Below are positions 34,641 through 46,752 of a DNA stretch of 64,000 bases, in pieces. The translations under genes and the position numbers were made by a program. Location of the stretch: the NCBI GenBank assembly GCA_002794775.1, contig NBAY01000014.1, forward strand, positions 248,001-312,000, written 5' to 3'. How positions within the stretch are numbered: the first letter of the stretch is position 1; each line of letters opens with the position of its first letter. The DNA comes from Porodaedalea pini. Its lineage: Eukaryota > Basidiomycota > Agaricomycetes > Hymenochaetales > Hymenochaetaceae. The notes below the pieces were generated by a model. The model saw nothing but the letters and a program-made list of their open reading frames with translations. It was not told the origin of the DNA and did not search any database.

Positions 34641-35065
34641 AATCTTACATTTGCATACATTTAATTGTAAGAAATGAAATATGTAAATTATATGTAAGCC
34701 TTGTGGGTAATATTGTACCCCATTTCATTGGTCGGCACTTCTTACAAGACCCACAAGACTTGTCAAAGCTCACAAGACTTATGGAGATTGTAATCCTCCA
34801 CAATTCTTGTCAGACATTACCAGACCTACAATCACATGTAATTACTTGTGACACCAGGGAGAAAATAGAAAAAGTAGCTTTTTGCTTTTCTTTTCTTATT
34901 TTGTAAGATTTCCTTTCTTAACTGTTTCTCAAATTTCAGGTTTCTTAATTTCTCAGGTTTTATTCTTTTTCTTAGTGCTGCAGGGTCTTGAACTCACAAC
35001 CTCTTTCTTACAATTTGCTTAAGGAACTCAATATACCACTAAACTATTTATGCTTGAATATAAGT
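34641..35065 (-). mobile_element. tRNA-derived SINE
   Basis: Read on the minus strand from about 35060, the sequence has a pol III A box (TAGTTTAGTGGT, 35035-35046). About 50 nt later there is a B box, GTTCAAGAC (34985-34993), which fits GWTCRANNC. This is the internal promoter of a tRNA-derived SINE. About 330 bases of body follow, with repeated CTTGTGG/CTTGTAA strings and an A/T-rich end near 34645. No amino-acid acceptor structure is kept, so it is not a tRNA gene. End points are approximate. Confidence 0.65.
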
Positions 35066-35203
35066 GCAAGGCCAGTACACATGAACTATATGGATCTCAT
35101 TCAGACCTGGACTTAGAAAACACGTCAAGATGTGACATGTTGTTACACCTTGCTTGCTTCCACCACCATCGTGTGCACTCTTTTTGCCACAAAATTTCTC
35201 CAG

Positions 35204-36440
35204 CGCCAGGCCGACCTGTCCAAGACGATCTCCCAGCAGTGGCACTCGCTCTCCGCGGAGGAACACAAGTACTGGGACGACCTTGCGAAGCAGCGCAAGA
35301 GGGAGCATGAAGAGACGTATCCTTGGTACGTCTATCAGCCCACATTCACTGTCAAGGAGAAAAAGGGCAAGGCAGAGTCGATGGCAGGTGGGAAGGTGAG
35401 GAAGGAGAAGGATGGGAAGAAGGAGTGTCGTGACCGTACCATACTACCAAGTCAAGCAGCCGTGTGCGCGGTTCCGGCACGCGTGCCTGCAACAGTTCCT
35501 CATGCTCCACCAACAGCACCACCAGCACCACAAGCGTCTCCTCATCTGCACCGACTGCCAACTCGGAGGACTTCAACAAGCTCGACTCGCTCTCCACCAA
35601 TGGGTCTCTCTATGGTCCGTACGGCTATGCGAACAGCGGGTGCAGCAGCGTGCGCGAAGTCGAGATGGCGGATGTCACGGACTTCGACATGAGCGAATCA
35701 GAGGGATCACAGGGCCAGGGTCAAGGTCAGACGCTCTCGCTCCCACTAAGCCTCTCGATGCCCTCGCTCTCCGGTGCATCTGGTTCTGTATCAGGAGCGA
35801 GCCTTGCGATCGACACGCCTCTCTCGAATCAGGCCCGCTCAGCACGTCTTCCTACTGGCACTTGCACCATGGTGGACATGGGCACGGACACGGACACTTG
35901 CTTTCCACACGAATCCCGACTCAGACCGCCCAGAGCCTAGTTCCCAGACCGCTTAGCTTTGTCCTTCCACAGAACCACCGCTCGACGAGCGCACCGGGTG
36001 CACCGATGCCACCGACGATGCCAGCTGACCTCTACCTGCCTGCGCCTCCTACAATCAAGATCCCGAGGCTGCTCGAGACGGCGCCTGGTTCGAACAGTAG
36101 CTCGGCGGTTGGCTCGCATGCGACACATGAGGGCAGCGAAGGCGAGCAGCAGATGCAGATGAATGGCCACGGCCAGCAAAGACAAGGGGAATCTGGTGGG
36201 ATGGATGGTCTCCAGTTCCTGAACTCGCATCCGCAGTCCATGAGCTACGGTATGCCAGGGCAGGTCTCCGATTTCTCGACTGCTGGCGGCGAGATGCAGG
36301 TGTGTTTTTTCTGCTTCTCGTCGTAGCACATCTTGATGTCTGATCATTTCTTGTTCATCGTAAAGCATAACTCCGTGTTTTGGGTCTACGAGGAGCAGGT
36401 GCCCGTCACCACTAAGCCTCGCCCTCGCGCGCTCATAATA
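35204..36440 (+). pseudogene. Truncated HMG-box transcription factor fragment
   Basis: After a splice acceptor (TTTCTCCAG, 35195-35203) the frame gives the second half of an HMG box: QADLSKTISQQWHSL, SAEEHKYWDDLAKQRKREHE, YPWYVYQP. The first half, which should be on an upstream exon, is absent; the SINE lies there instead. Downstream, coding-like Ser/Gly-rich sequence continues but changes frame at least twice (near 35430-35460 and 35800-35880), ending with VPRPLSFVLPQNHRSTSAPG and a Gln/Gly-rich tail. A last intron-like segment near 36300-36365 leads to WVYEEQVPVTTKPRPRALI. Intact fungal members are sequence-specific DNA-binding regulators. This copy looks dead. Confidence 0.7.
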
Positions 36441-36690
36441 ATAATATTGTTGCTTAAGACTTGTCGTGCCCTTCTGTGCAAATGTATTCAAATCCAAATA
36501 ATTTTATTGTGCATATAATTAATTATAAAGTGCATAAAGTACTTGTACAAGCTTACAATTAAATTAAGAGCCTTGTTATATGATTACATTGAGTCGCAGT
36601 GCTTGTGGATAGCTACATTCAAATGAAAGCCTTGTGGTTGCTTGTCAGTGCTTGTAACCACATATAGGCAGTGCTGATCCTTGCCTAATG
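36441..36690. repeat. A/T-rich segment with CTTGTGG/CTTGTAA strings
   Basis: The composition and short strings (GCTTGT, CCTTGTGG, TTGTAACC, TACTTGTACAAG) resemble the body of the SINE at 34.6-35.1 kb, but no A/B boxes are visible. It may be a further, older copy or part of one larger element bracketing the HMG fragment. Confidence 0.35.
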
Positions 36691-37212
36691 CGTGTCAGAA
36701 CTAAATGTCACTACCAGCCGCGGATAGTTTTCGTGATGGATGGTGAAAGAGACCGTTTCGAATATTAGAGAAAAAGGAACAACAATTAAGAATATGGCGA
36801 ACGTCATGTTTGATACAGAGAGGGTCCGGGCAACGTGGTTCGAGGTTGCGGTTATGCAAATCGAGTGTGTTAAGCATTAGGCTTGCGGTACGAGTTTGAA
36901 CTGAGCGGTGTATCCGTTTCTCGGGGGATAGCTTCAGGAAGGGTCTGATCGTACGTGCTGATTACGTTGATATCGATGAACAGGCTTTACCAAGCACCGC
37001 AATGAACGAATAGCTATAACTACTTCGATGCGGGTCGTCTCACCACACAAACAAGTTTGACGTCGTGAGTACACATTCATTGCTTTATGGTTGTGATACT
37101 ACAAGAAAGAACATGATTACAGTGTCCCATTAGAAAGGAAATAGCAAGGAAACACGCGTTGAAAAGGAAAAAATACGTGCAGAAACAAGCTGCTACTAGT
37201 GATTTATTTTGG
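36691..37212. other. Gene-free interval
   Basis: No coding or repeat structure is seen. It ends at the stop codon of the dihydroxyacetone-kinase-type gene. Confidence 0.4.
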
Positions 37213-39323
37213 TCAAGTGCCAACCTCCCTCAGGCCATTAAGCATCCCCTGGACCAAGAACACCAAGCTCATCGCACCCGGGTCTGGAGGAAGATTACCA
37301 TCATCGTTCACATACGTCGCGCGGCCAAGCTTTGCGGCTAGTTTCGCCGTGCCCTCACCACCAACGCGCGCTGCCTCAACCGCTGCCTCATAGCTCTTCT
37401 TCTCCTCAAGCGTCTCCGCGAACGGGATTAGTGCATCCATCACTGTTCGGTGACCCACACGCGCCGCCGTGCTCTGCTTTAGCGTCTCCAATGCTGCGCA
37501 TGCCGCGGCGCCCCAGAATGCCGGGTTCACCGTAGCTTTCGATCCCAAGTCCACGGCGCTCCGGCGTACCTCCGTTGTAAGCGCGGCAAGGAAAATAGAG
37601 TAGATCGCGCCAAGGGTGCCGCCGCAGGTATCGTCGATGAGTTCCGTGAGATGACGGAGCACATTAATGACCTCGCCGTCCTTGCATAAGTTATTTTCGA
37701 GTGAAGCCAATACAGCCTTCGCTCCTGCTGCGCATGTCTCGCCACAGTCACCGTCACCAACAATCTGTAACCTCATGTTATTACGCGGGAAAGCAACTAT
37801 CAGGATCACTAAACGTACGGTATCCCATTGCGTCAGTCTGGACTCGTTCTCCAACACTGTCTTTGCTCCTCCCCGCATCACCTTCGTCATGGCGTCAGAC
37901 GAAACTAAAATAATGCATAAGGACTTGCCGAAATCGCTTAAACAGGGATCCGCTCACCGAACAGCTTGCCTTTCATCGTTCCTTCTTGTATCTTAACAGA
38001 CTTCGGAGCATCAACAAACTTCTCCTCGCGTTTCCTTTCCCTTAGGCGCCCAGGCGTCGGATATACGCTTGTCGAAGGCCAGCTTGACGAAGCATGCGGG
38101 GCGTCCAGGAATCCAAGGATCGTATCGACATCAGCACCAATAGACTTGGCAATCTGCGAGACATTTAGCAGCGAGAGCGAAAAACCCGTCGCGTTCAGCG
38201 TCGTCATGAACGCCCCATTATATACGCGGGCAGGGATGATGTTCTGCTTCTCCAGGTATGTCATCGCCTCATCAACCACTGCGCACATCTCGAGAGTGCT
38301 CATGCCTCCCATGTTATTTACGAACAGCACAATTACGTCGGCAGGTTCATACTTTACGAACGAGCGCTCTTTGTCGTTTTTATCCAGCATTAGGTTCAGC
38401 ATACGCGCGATGAGATCCTCGCTGGATGGCTGAGGCTTTACCACGAAAAACCCCTTTATGTCCAAGTATATTAATGTTGACTATGAATGCACAGAGCCTC
38501 ATCAGCTCACAGGCTCATTGTGGAGTCCGAGTCCAATTTCGACGGTATCAGGAGGCAACTTCGAGTGCTCAGCACGGCCAGGGACATGGGCATGGTCGAG
38601 AGTCGCGGCGATCGACGAAAGCGCGCCCGTCGTCGCCTTGCCAAGATTGAGGACGTCGTCGAAACTGTATTCCGCTTCTGCAGCAGCACCAAGGATTTTG
38701 CATACTGATCGTCAAATGGCTTCAGTTAGATCGATGCGGTGTTGGTAGCAACCACTTCGGGTTCCAGGCCAGAACGTACCAAGGATGGTTCCAGCAAGTG
38801 CTCTCCTACCGACGAGTTTGCCTTTGGAACGGCCGACCGAGACGTCGTCGCCAACAGGGAGGATGCCGACGTTCGTCAGACCATCCGCGCGTGCCTCTTG
38901 CGCCGCAAGACCAAAGTGGAGGTTATCGCCCGTGTCTATACAAAGAAGTCCGCTTCGTGTTAGACAACGTATTAAAAGAAGAAATGATGAAAAAGAAGGC
39001 ATACAGTTGGTGATAATGAGCAAACTTCCTTTGGAGCTAGGACATGCCTTGATTGCTCCATATACCTGCTTCGCTGACGGGCTGGCGAAGGTGTCGCCGG
39101 AGACACTGGCGGTGAGTAGACCACGTCCGACGAAGCCCGTTGAGCCGGGCTCGTGACCCGCGCCACCACCGCAGATGAGGGTCACCTTATGCTCGTCGTG
39201 CTCAGCATCGATGACGGTCTTAATGGATGGGATGAGCGAGAGGTTCGACCGCGAAGCAACGAGTCCCCGGAGCGAGCGCACGACGAGAGAGGTGTGGTCA
39301 TTGAAAACGTGTCTTTCAGACAT
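37213..39323 (-). CDS. Dihydroxyacetone/erythrulose-type kinase (DAK family)
   Basis: The order is a DhaK domain then a DhaL domain in one protein, as in yeast and animal Dak. DhaK shows GGGAGHEPGSTGFVGRG, FASP, TGDNLHFGLA, VGDDVSVG, LDHAHVPGR and IGLGLHNEP; the His in the last motif is the residue expected to hold the keto substrate covalently. DhaL follows with VGDGDCGETCAAGA and DTCGGTLGAIYS. Exons are joined by short canonical introns (for example GTACGT..ACAG before IVGDGDCG). It uses ATP to phosphorylate dihydroxyacetone or a related C3/C4 ketose such as erythrulose in the cytosol. The RpiB-type isomerase, transporter and regulator nearby make an erythrulose-like role possible, since the Yarrowia erythrulose kinase belongs to this family. 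The sequence does not settle which substrate is used. Confidence 0.88.
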
Positions 39324-39922
39324 GTCTGGAGGGAAGAATGCTTCGTGGGCGAGTTATAAAGAGACTTGGCAATGGCGAGGGAGGAGGGGGAGGGGAGGGA
39401 GATGGAGGTATGCGTATATCGGCGGGAGGACTGGAGTAAAAACAATTCTGGCGATCCCCCACATGCGGGGTCATACAGGGCTTATGATGCATGCATGCGC
39501 TCAATCCTGTGGGGAACTGAGGTCTGGCGGTCTAAAACACCGGTTGGCGATGGACCAACGGCCGGAGCACGAGCTCATCCGTAGGGTTTGGTATGTAGAC
39601 TGTGTCGATCCCGAAGGTCGAAGAGCGGATCAAATATCTATCCGCCAATGGAGAGTTGAGATACCTAATCCTTAGTCATGTGAATTGGACACACGAGTAG
39701 GCTCGAAACCGGAATTATGTGTGGGTGAGCTCACGGCCAAATGCATCGAGCTCAAAGACAAGTATATACCGGGAGCGGGAAGCAACTAAATGATACAACA
39801 TAGAGTAGTAAAGTATGTATATGCTACACAAAATACCTCACCACCTCCGAATTATCCCACTGCTGAACTCAAGCGTTATTAGATTTTATTATTATCTACG
39901 TCCAGCGTTTCACGTCACAAGC
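39324..39922. other. DAK-gene promoter and intergenic region
   Basis: This holds the upstream region of the kinase gene with one inverted repeat (listed separately) and the 3' end region of the transcription-factor gene. No coding potential is recognised. Confidence 0.5.
39625..39645. promoter_or_regulatory. Inverted repeat GCGGAT-N9-ATCCGC, candidate Zn2Cys6 site
   Basis: Perfect 6-bp arms with CGG triplets, spaced by nine bases, about 300 bp upstream of the DAK start. Zn2Cys6 dimers bind paired CGG triplets, and a gene for such a factor lies next door. Function is inferred only. Confidence 0.4.
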
Positions 39923-42900
39923 TCACTGAACAGTCATTCCACCCCCGTCCAGCATCGGTCCAGCACTACTACCGCCATCTGGCCGCGCACCAGTAGCGAT
40001 CAGACGTTCTAGATCATAACTGTCTGCCGGCTCTACATATAGGCCTTGAATGCTGTACGACGCAAGCAGGTCCTGGACAGAGAATGAGCCTGTGATTGAA
40101 TGTTAGCAACGAATCGCGCGTCAATGGACAACTAGACAAACTTGCGCTTGCGTCTGCCTCGTCCTTTGCGATGGACGCGCGTAGAGTTGTTTCAGTGGCC
40201 GGAGATGTATTATGGGGCAAATCATTACCTGTTCAGGCCGATGAGTCAGTGCCATGCGGCGCAACCAGGAAACAGTCGCATTGAACTCACTTGTATATCT
40301 ACGGATAAGGCCCTTGTCGGGCAGGGAAATAAATGTCTTGACCTTGACATCCGAGTCGATGCGTGAATATCCGAGGCCTGGGACCCGACGCAAAGCATCA
40401 ACAATCGAACGACATATGCATCAGATTAATTGCTGTCAGGCAAGACATGATTATGTCCCCCTACTCACCCGCCACGCGTTGCTCAAGGATATTCGAAACA
40501 TATGTTATGCCCGCCCAAAGCTGTTCCATCCGCTGGATTGCCTTCGTAAGAACCGATAGGTTCTGTCGCGCAATTGACGTCATGAACTCTTCCGCCGATG
40601 GGGGTTCCTTAGTCTCAGCCGATGGTGTGTCGGAAGGAAGGGAGCTCTGACCGGCTGTGCTGCGCTTCAATTCGTGAATGAACGCGAGGCTGTAGATATC
40701 CCGACAATGTAATGAGTAATGCAATTTATAAATATAACTCCGCGAACTTGCCAAGCGACGTAGATAGGCTGAACACTAAATGGGCTTCCGAGCTATCAGG
40801 CCAAACATTTGTAAGACACGGGTACTCAGATGTATAAAAGGATGAATCACTCACGTATGCTTGCGACGAGAACAGATCCGCAAACACCAAGCACTCACTG
40901 ATGTTACGCGAGCTCGACAGCGACAGTCTCATGGAGTGCTGCATCGCCTGCGAGAAAGGCATCTGCATGCCCGATGGGCTCACAGTGAGCTCTGGATGAT
41001 ACACAAGAGCCATGACAGCATTCGTCCACAAATGGAGCGTCAAAAATGTGCCCTATACAGTGCAGGTTAGCAAACTTGTTGTATGTCAAGTTTTAAAACG
41101 CGCTCACCCCGTGTCCACGGGCCTCCTGGCGTTTGAAGTTCTCCACGCTCCATTTCATTGTTTCAGGAAGACCAGCATAAAATTGCACGAGCTGCGTCTG
41201 CAGCCCGCTGAGCACTTGTGAGCCCATATCGCAGAAACCGGTGAGTGTACGCGGACGCCCCCGCTGGCCATTGAGAACAGCCGATATGCGTCCGCACAGC
41301 ACCTGTGCTCGGACAAGATACTGGAACGGGACAGGTTCGACTGGCTCGTGCAAAGAAGCCGGATCCGTGTTTCGTGCGGGATCAGGAAAGAAATCTTCAT
41401 CTGTCGGCAGCGGGATCTCAATGATATCTTCTGGGATGGCACTGGACCGACCGGTAGAGAACGAGAGGATCCGATCCTGGCAGACCTGTGAGTATATCTA
41501 CTCTGCTATAAATCAAGTGTGTTTTACCGTGATGAAGAGACTCCAAAAAAGCAATCGCGTCCGGACGACATGAGCCTTCGTCTCATAAATCTCAGAAACC
41601 TAACAAGTGACGAAGTCAGTGTCTATATTGACATTCGCGCGCTCCCCGCTCGCCCGTAATCTGAATTGCCCCTACCTCGTGCAAGCCAAGATCGTGAGAC
41701 ATCCGGAATGCCATTCTAGATACATGTAAGCCAGATTCGACATACTAAAGTTTTCACCTTCACGCACCCGGAATATTGCTTATATCGAGCCAGTCAGCAG
41801 ATAAGTTGAACCTAAAGCAAGAGTCCAAACTTACCCATAGAGTTGCTTCGGAGTTCTGAGAATGGTGAAATCAGCCATTGAGGTATAAAATAGGTATTGG
41901 CATAGAATGCTTACCTGCCCATAGGAAGCCCACGCCAAGAGAAGCAAACCAGTCACGGTGTCGTGTGCCGGCAGATGCACCACAGGCACAATGAGCTCCT
42001 GGGCCCTTGTTATGAACGGGGCGCAGGCCTAGAGCAATACAATGAGGGTCAGAAACCACCTAACCGTTAAATTCAGACATTGGCCAGTAAATTATACCTC
42101 TGCAGCCGTTTGGTTTGCACGCGGATGAAACCTTTTGAGAATTTGATGAGCTAGAACGAGTCCGACTATCGGGAGAAGGCAATAAAAAAAGGTCACCTGG
42201 CGGCAATCGCGCAAATACCTAATTACGCACGATAATGAGCACATGAAAAGAAGCAGAAGCAATAAATCACGTACAGTTTAGCAAGAATGCGGACATTGTC
42301 CCCGTTTCGAGTCTCTCGTACATGCGTCTGCGACTAATGCTTGGGAAATGTTGACTCATAGTACGGAAAAAAGTGTTGAGGAGGGGGATGTGCACGCTCG
42401 GAAGCGGCATGCCGTTCTCATCAAAGAGCTCGTCTGGCCGCGGAGGCGCAGGAGGCACATTCTGGCCACTCGGTAACGGCGCACTTGCAGCAAGCGGGGG
42501 ACGTGGTTGCAATTTCAGCGATATGCGGTTGATTCCCGGGCTGCAAATAAAATAGCATGAGCTGGCCTATAACGGCCGGTCCGAAATGAAGAGAATGGAA
42601 GAACGGACTGGATTGCCGTAGAACCAGCCTAACGAGAAGATCAGTGCACAGTTATTCGCAGGCTTAGGCCCGAGGTAAACAACACACGATTCGGTAGTAG
42701 TACAGTTCCAAGTCTTCCTTGGTACCAGGATCGCCCTCGACGAACGCCGTCTGCGATTGCAGCGCGCGCATCAGCTGTCCGTTCGAAGTAGAAGGCACGC
42801 CTGTGCCAGCAAGCATCTCAGACGCATAGTCACCCGATGGAGGGCTGGGACCCGCGACGGAGTTCATTGTGCTCGAAGAAGGATCTTGCGGCGGCCAGAT

Positions 42901-43543
42901 GTACGATGGGTGTGCGGGCGGCATTGCGTACTCCCACCGCTTGTCAGGAGGTATAGAGTGCGTCATGGACATCGACGGTTCATGTCCCGGGTGGGCGTTG
43001 AAGTCCTAGGCCCGAATGAGTCTAGAAAGGCATAGAAAAGCTAGCCGTACCCACCCATGCTGGCAACCGGTGTATATTTTGCTGTTGCTGTTGCTGCTGC
43101 TGCACAATAGGCGCTGGTTGCGACATAGGTCCTGAAACAGGCTGCCCTCGCTCAACAGCCGCTGCAGCAGCAGCGGCCTCACGTTCAAGGCGCTCGGCCT
43201 CCTCCATCTCCCTTCTCGTGCGCTTCCTTCTACGTCCTTCTGGCCTGAGAAACACGATCCAAACATCCGTCACCAAACGAATTATAGCTCTGTAGAACTA
43301 ATATACGCACCATTGACACTCGACGTCGGCGGTCTCGCATGCCCTGCAGCGCGGCCGGACGCCGGAGCACCGCGCGCGCTTTGCACGGCAGCGGAGGCAT
43401 GCGAGCGGTACTCGTTGCTCCTTCGAGGCCTGGTCTTTCGGCGACCCCGCTCCACCGCCCATGCTCGCTGATTGATGATCCGAGTGCTCGTTGCTCGTCG
43501 AGCTCGCGGGCGACGCATCACTCGTCGTCTGGTTCATGTCCAT
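39923..43543 (-). CDS. Zn2Cys6 transcription factor with fungal-specific TF domain
   Basis: The start MDMNQTTSDASP leads to a binuclear zinc cluster, CLRCRAKRARC..CRACETADVEC (CX2CX6CX6CX2CX6C). An intron (GTGCGT..CTCAG) then joins to PEGRRRKRTRREM, a basic linker and dimerisation-like helix, and a short poly-Gln run. About ten short exons carry the PF04082-type middle homology region, including VRTRLLFWSLFITVCQDRI, EDIIEIPLPTDEDFFPD and GTFLTLHLWTNAVMALVYHP. The last exon reads SFSVQDLLASYSIQGLYVEP to the stop at 39923-39925. It binds DNA in the nucleus and most likely regulates the surrounding catabolic genes; this is inferred from position. I cannot name an ortholog. Confidence 0.88.
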
Positions 43544-44101
43544 TTGTTTTTAGTCGTCGAATAGGGTAGGTAGTACTCTGTTGCATTACAGGGGCTGCGA
43601 GAATCCCCTACTTGTATTTGGGGCATGCCGACTCCGAAGCATGATCACATCAACTTGATTGACTCATCGTCCAATACATTCAAATGGCCATATTGCACCG
43701 TTGCATCTCGTGCTTGCCGGCTGATGTCTTGAATTCTCACACTAAACAAATAGGAGACGAGGCAACACACCCGCATATACTTCAGACTTCTATTACATCT
43801 CAAGGAAACATCTCAGATTCATCTGATGTCGCTCATGAAACAAGTGATTTGAGAAGTAAGATAATGTACATCGTAAGGTATATAAACAAAACACTGTGTC
43901 GGAGCCAACCCTCCATAGGGACACCTCGCCCGAGACCCTAACCCATCCTAGAGAGCCAAAAATGGGTGAGCGATACAGACTCCTGATCATAATGATAGGC
44001 AGAAGGAACGGCCGTCCGCCCAGTGTGCTGCGTCCAAATAATACGTAAAAGACATACAAAGCAAGCAACTTTCAAACTCGTGTCAGGACAAGACCTCGGA
44101 C
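43544..44101. other. Upstream region of the transcription-factor gene
   Basis: Short intergenic region between two minus-strand genes. It holds the promoter of the regulator and the 3' flank of the transporter. No further feature is seen. Confidence 0.5.
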
Positions 44102-45931
44102 TCAGAGGTCTGCGGCCTTGTCCGTGTCTGGCGTCGTCGTACCGCTCCTGTGCTCGTTGAGCACGACGCTGGGGTACTTGATCGTGTAGTGGCGGAAAAT
44201 CTGTGCGGTGACCGCGAGAAGCACGACAAACACACTATAACAAATCCAGATAAGTAACAAGGGACGGTAAAGTTAGCTCTCGTCCGATCCATCGCATCGG
44301 AAGCGGAAGCACGTACGTCGTTGTCGCGAACCCGGGCACGTAGCGCGGAGCGTCTTCTGAAGGCCACAAGAACGATCCATAGATCGATGCACTGTTCCCG
44401 AGTGCATTCACGATAGCGATAGCGACTGCTCGCTTCTCTGCTGGATGTGGGATTACGGCGGAGACCCAGAGCAGCGTGAGCGGGCACGCGGCGTATACGC
44501 CAGCGACAGCGAAGCACAGGAAGGCGTACTGCACCTTCTCGTTGGTGACAGCGACGGCTGAAGAAATGGCAAGCATAAATCAAAAGGGACAGGAGTCCCC
44601 CTTAGGAGAGAGAAAACATACTGATGATGAAAGACACGGCGGCAAGCACAGAGGTAATCGTAACGTAATGCCCACGTTCCTTACGGTAGTCAGAGATGAA
44701 GCAAAAGGCGAGGATACCGACGAGAGCGACAGCATAGATGGGGATCGTCATGTATTGCTTCATGTATCCCGAATATCCAAGCTGCTCGACGAGAGCTGCA
44801 ATGAGAGCAGATCAGCAACCGTCCAATAGCGCAGGAGACCTGAAACTTACTGGGAATGAAATACTGAATAGTCTGCGACCCGGTTGCGAGCATGTACATG
44901 AAAATGAGAGGGTACAGGCGCCAGTCATGCAACGTTAACTTGAGCGCCCCCGCATGGGTCGGTTCGGCACCCTCCTCTGCACCAGACGACGCGATACCAT
45001 CGTACTTAAGGCGCTGGATCGCAAGGAACCTCTCCTCGTCGGTGAGCCAGCGGGTCGTCGCAGGCCAGTCGGGCATGATCATCCACGCGAAGAGGCCCGC
45101 GGCTGAGCTCGCGATGCCCTCAATCAGCAGGAGCCAACGCCAGCCTGCAATCCCGCGCGTACCGTTCAAGTTGTCCGTGATCACGCCCGCGAGCAGTCCG
45201 GAGAACGCGCCGGAGACCGCAGTCGCAGTGTAATAAATCGAGTAGCGCTGCGCAAGCTCGTGCATCTTGTACCACGAAGATAAGTAGAATGCAACACCCG
45301 GTGCAAATGCGGCTTCGATAATGCCGAGGCAGAAACGAACTGCTGCGACCTGAGACCAATTTTGACCGGCGGCCATGCAGGCTGCTACAATACCCCAAAA
45401 GAAGCAAACCGCAGACAAGCTGTATATAAAAGAGTAAGAATTCTGATAAAAAGGGATTTTACAGAAGACAAGGCTCACTAGATAGAAGGCCGCACTCGAG
45501 AAAGGATCATATTTGCAGGCACCTCGAAGATAACATAGGATATAAAGAATACAAGGAGGATGACAGAGTATTGCTGAAGTGAGGTTAGAAAATACAGACA
45601 TAGACCTGTAAGTGAAACTACGCACATTTGAACTGAGATTCAGATCTTTTTTCATGCCTCCGGTCTCTGCATTGCCAATGTTTGCACGGTCCAAGTACGA
45701 GAGCGTGTAAAGTACCCAAACGGCTGGAACCTAAGGCACGAATTCGCCGGTGGTCAGCAACATGAAGAAAAAAGTCTTGGAGTGCGAACGACGTACGATA
45801 CGAAGGTCAAGCTTGCGTACAAGCTTCTTCTCAGCCTCGGAGCCGGGCTGATAAGCCTGCAAGTGCAGGTTAACAGACGGGTCGCGCCATTCCTCGTCCT
45901 TAAGCTTCTTGCCGAAGAGCATGGCTGCCAC
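44102..45931 (-). CDS. MFS transporter, Dal5/anion:cation symporter type
   Basis: Multi-exon gene starting MAAMLFGKKLKDEEWRDP. The N-terminus has the family pattern KKLVRKLDLRI..VLYTLSYLDRANIGNA, then LCFFWGIVAACMAAGQNW, FCLGIIEAAFAPGVAFYLSS and GWRWLLLIEGIASSAAGLFAW. A hydrophilic central loop (WLTDEERFLAIQRL) separates two sets of about six membrane segments. The C-terminal half has ALGNSASIYGSFLWP and a short acidic tail ending at 44102. Yeast relatives carry allantoate, nicotinate, biotin and other organic anions with protons at the plasma membrane. Its place between the regulator and a divergent isomerase gene suggests uptake of the cluster substrate, perhaps a sugar acid. Confidence 0.88.
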
Positions 45932-46752
45932 CGTCGATTGTCGAAAAGCGCGTCGTCAGTGAATTATGGAAAGGAGTGCAAAAGAAGAAGAAGGATACGA
46001 CGCTCGGCGAAAGAGAGGGACGGAGAGTAAAGAAACTCTCGGTACTTGTCCCGTGTCGCGTCTCCGTCTCTTATATATTCCAGAACGCGATCTGAATTCA
46101 AACATAAGCTCGTCAGGGGTAAAAACGATTGGAGGAGACTAGTACTATTACCCTTCGGGGACCCGCGTACATTAGCCCACAAGAGTTATCCTAACGCGAT
46201 GTTGGATCGTTCCTGGACACCCAGTGACACACGACCCAACTAACTTATCTGAACCGCGAAAGCTCGAGCAGATCCGAAAGTGGGCATTTTCGTCACGTGA
46301 TACGGATCTGCGCATGTGATGAGAAGCGGCTCGATATAATACCGAGTGGAATCTCAGATTCACTCAAACACCACGAAGGTCTGCCAGAAAATAAAGTGCT
46401 ATACGCCAGTTAAGAGGTGGCCTCCTGAGTCGCATTCTCAGCAGAACAAAGTATTGAATTTTGTTCGAGCTCGATGACGAAATTTATCAGAAATTTCAAG
46501 TCATCGAGCCAACCCGGGCCTTCCTTCCGGATTCGTACAGACTCGTGGACTTTGTGGGTCCACATGCCCGTCCGTTCCATCCCCGCCGCAGAGAGCCTCC
46601 AGCCTCGGAGCACATCCGCACTGTCTCCAGCGGTTCACGGTTAATGCATATATCAGCCATGTCCCGTTATTCATGCCACTCTTTCTCGCCCTCGCACACG
46701 ATTTTGACTTTCACCTTGACTTCAGTCCCTCTTGGTTCTCTATCCACTCACA
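45932..46752. promoter_or_regulatory. Divergent promoter of transporter and isomerase genes
   Basis: About 820 bp separate the start codons of the minus-strand transporter and the plus-strand isomerase. It contains a long-armed CGG/CCG inverted repeat and a CACGTG box (listed next). The overlapping small frames here have no support as genes. Confidence 0.6.
46268..46311. promoter_or_regulatory. 9-bp inverted repeat GCAGATCCG-N26-CGGATCTGC with CACGTG between
   Basis: Perfect arms at 46268-46276 and 46303-46311; the 26-bp spacer holds CACGTG at 46294-46299. Paired CCG..CGG triplets are the usual target form of Zn2Cys6 factors and CACGTG of bHLH factors. It sits midway in the divergent promoter, so it could control both genes. 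Binding is inferred. Confidence 0.5.

Noticed and set aside
34985..35046. A functional tRNA gene
   Set aside because: A and B boxes are present, but no cloverleaf or acceptor stem and a long repeat body follows; fits a SINE better.
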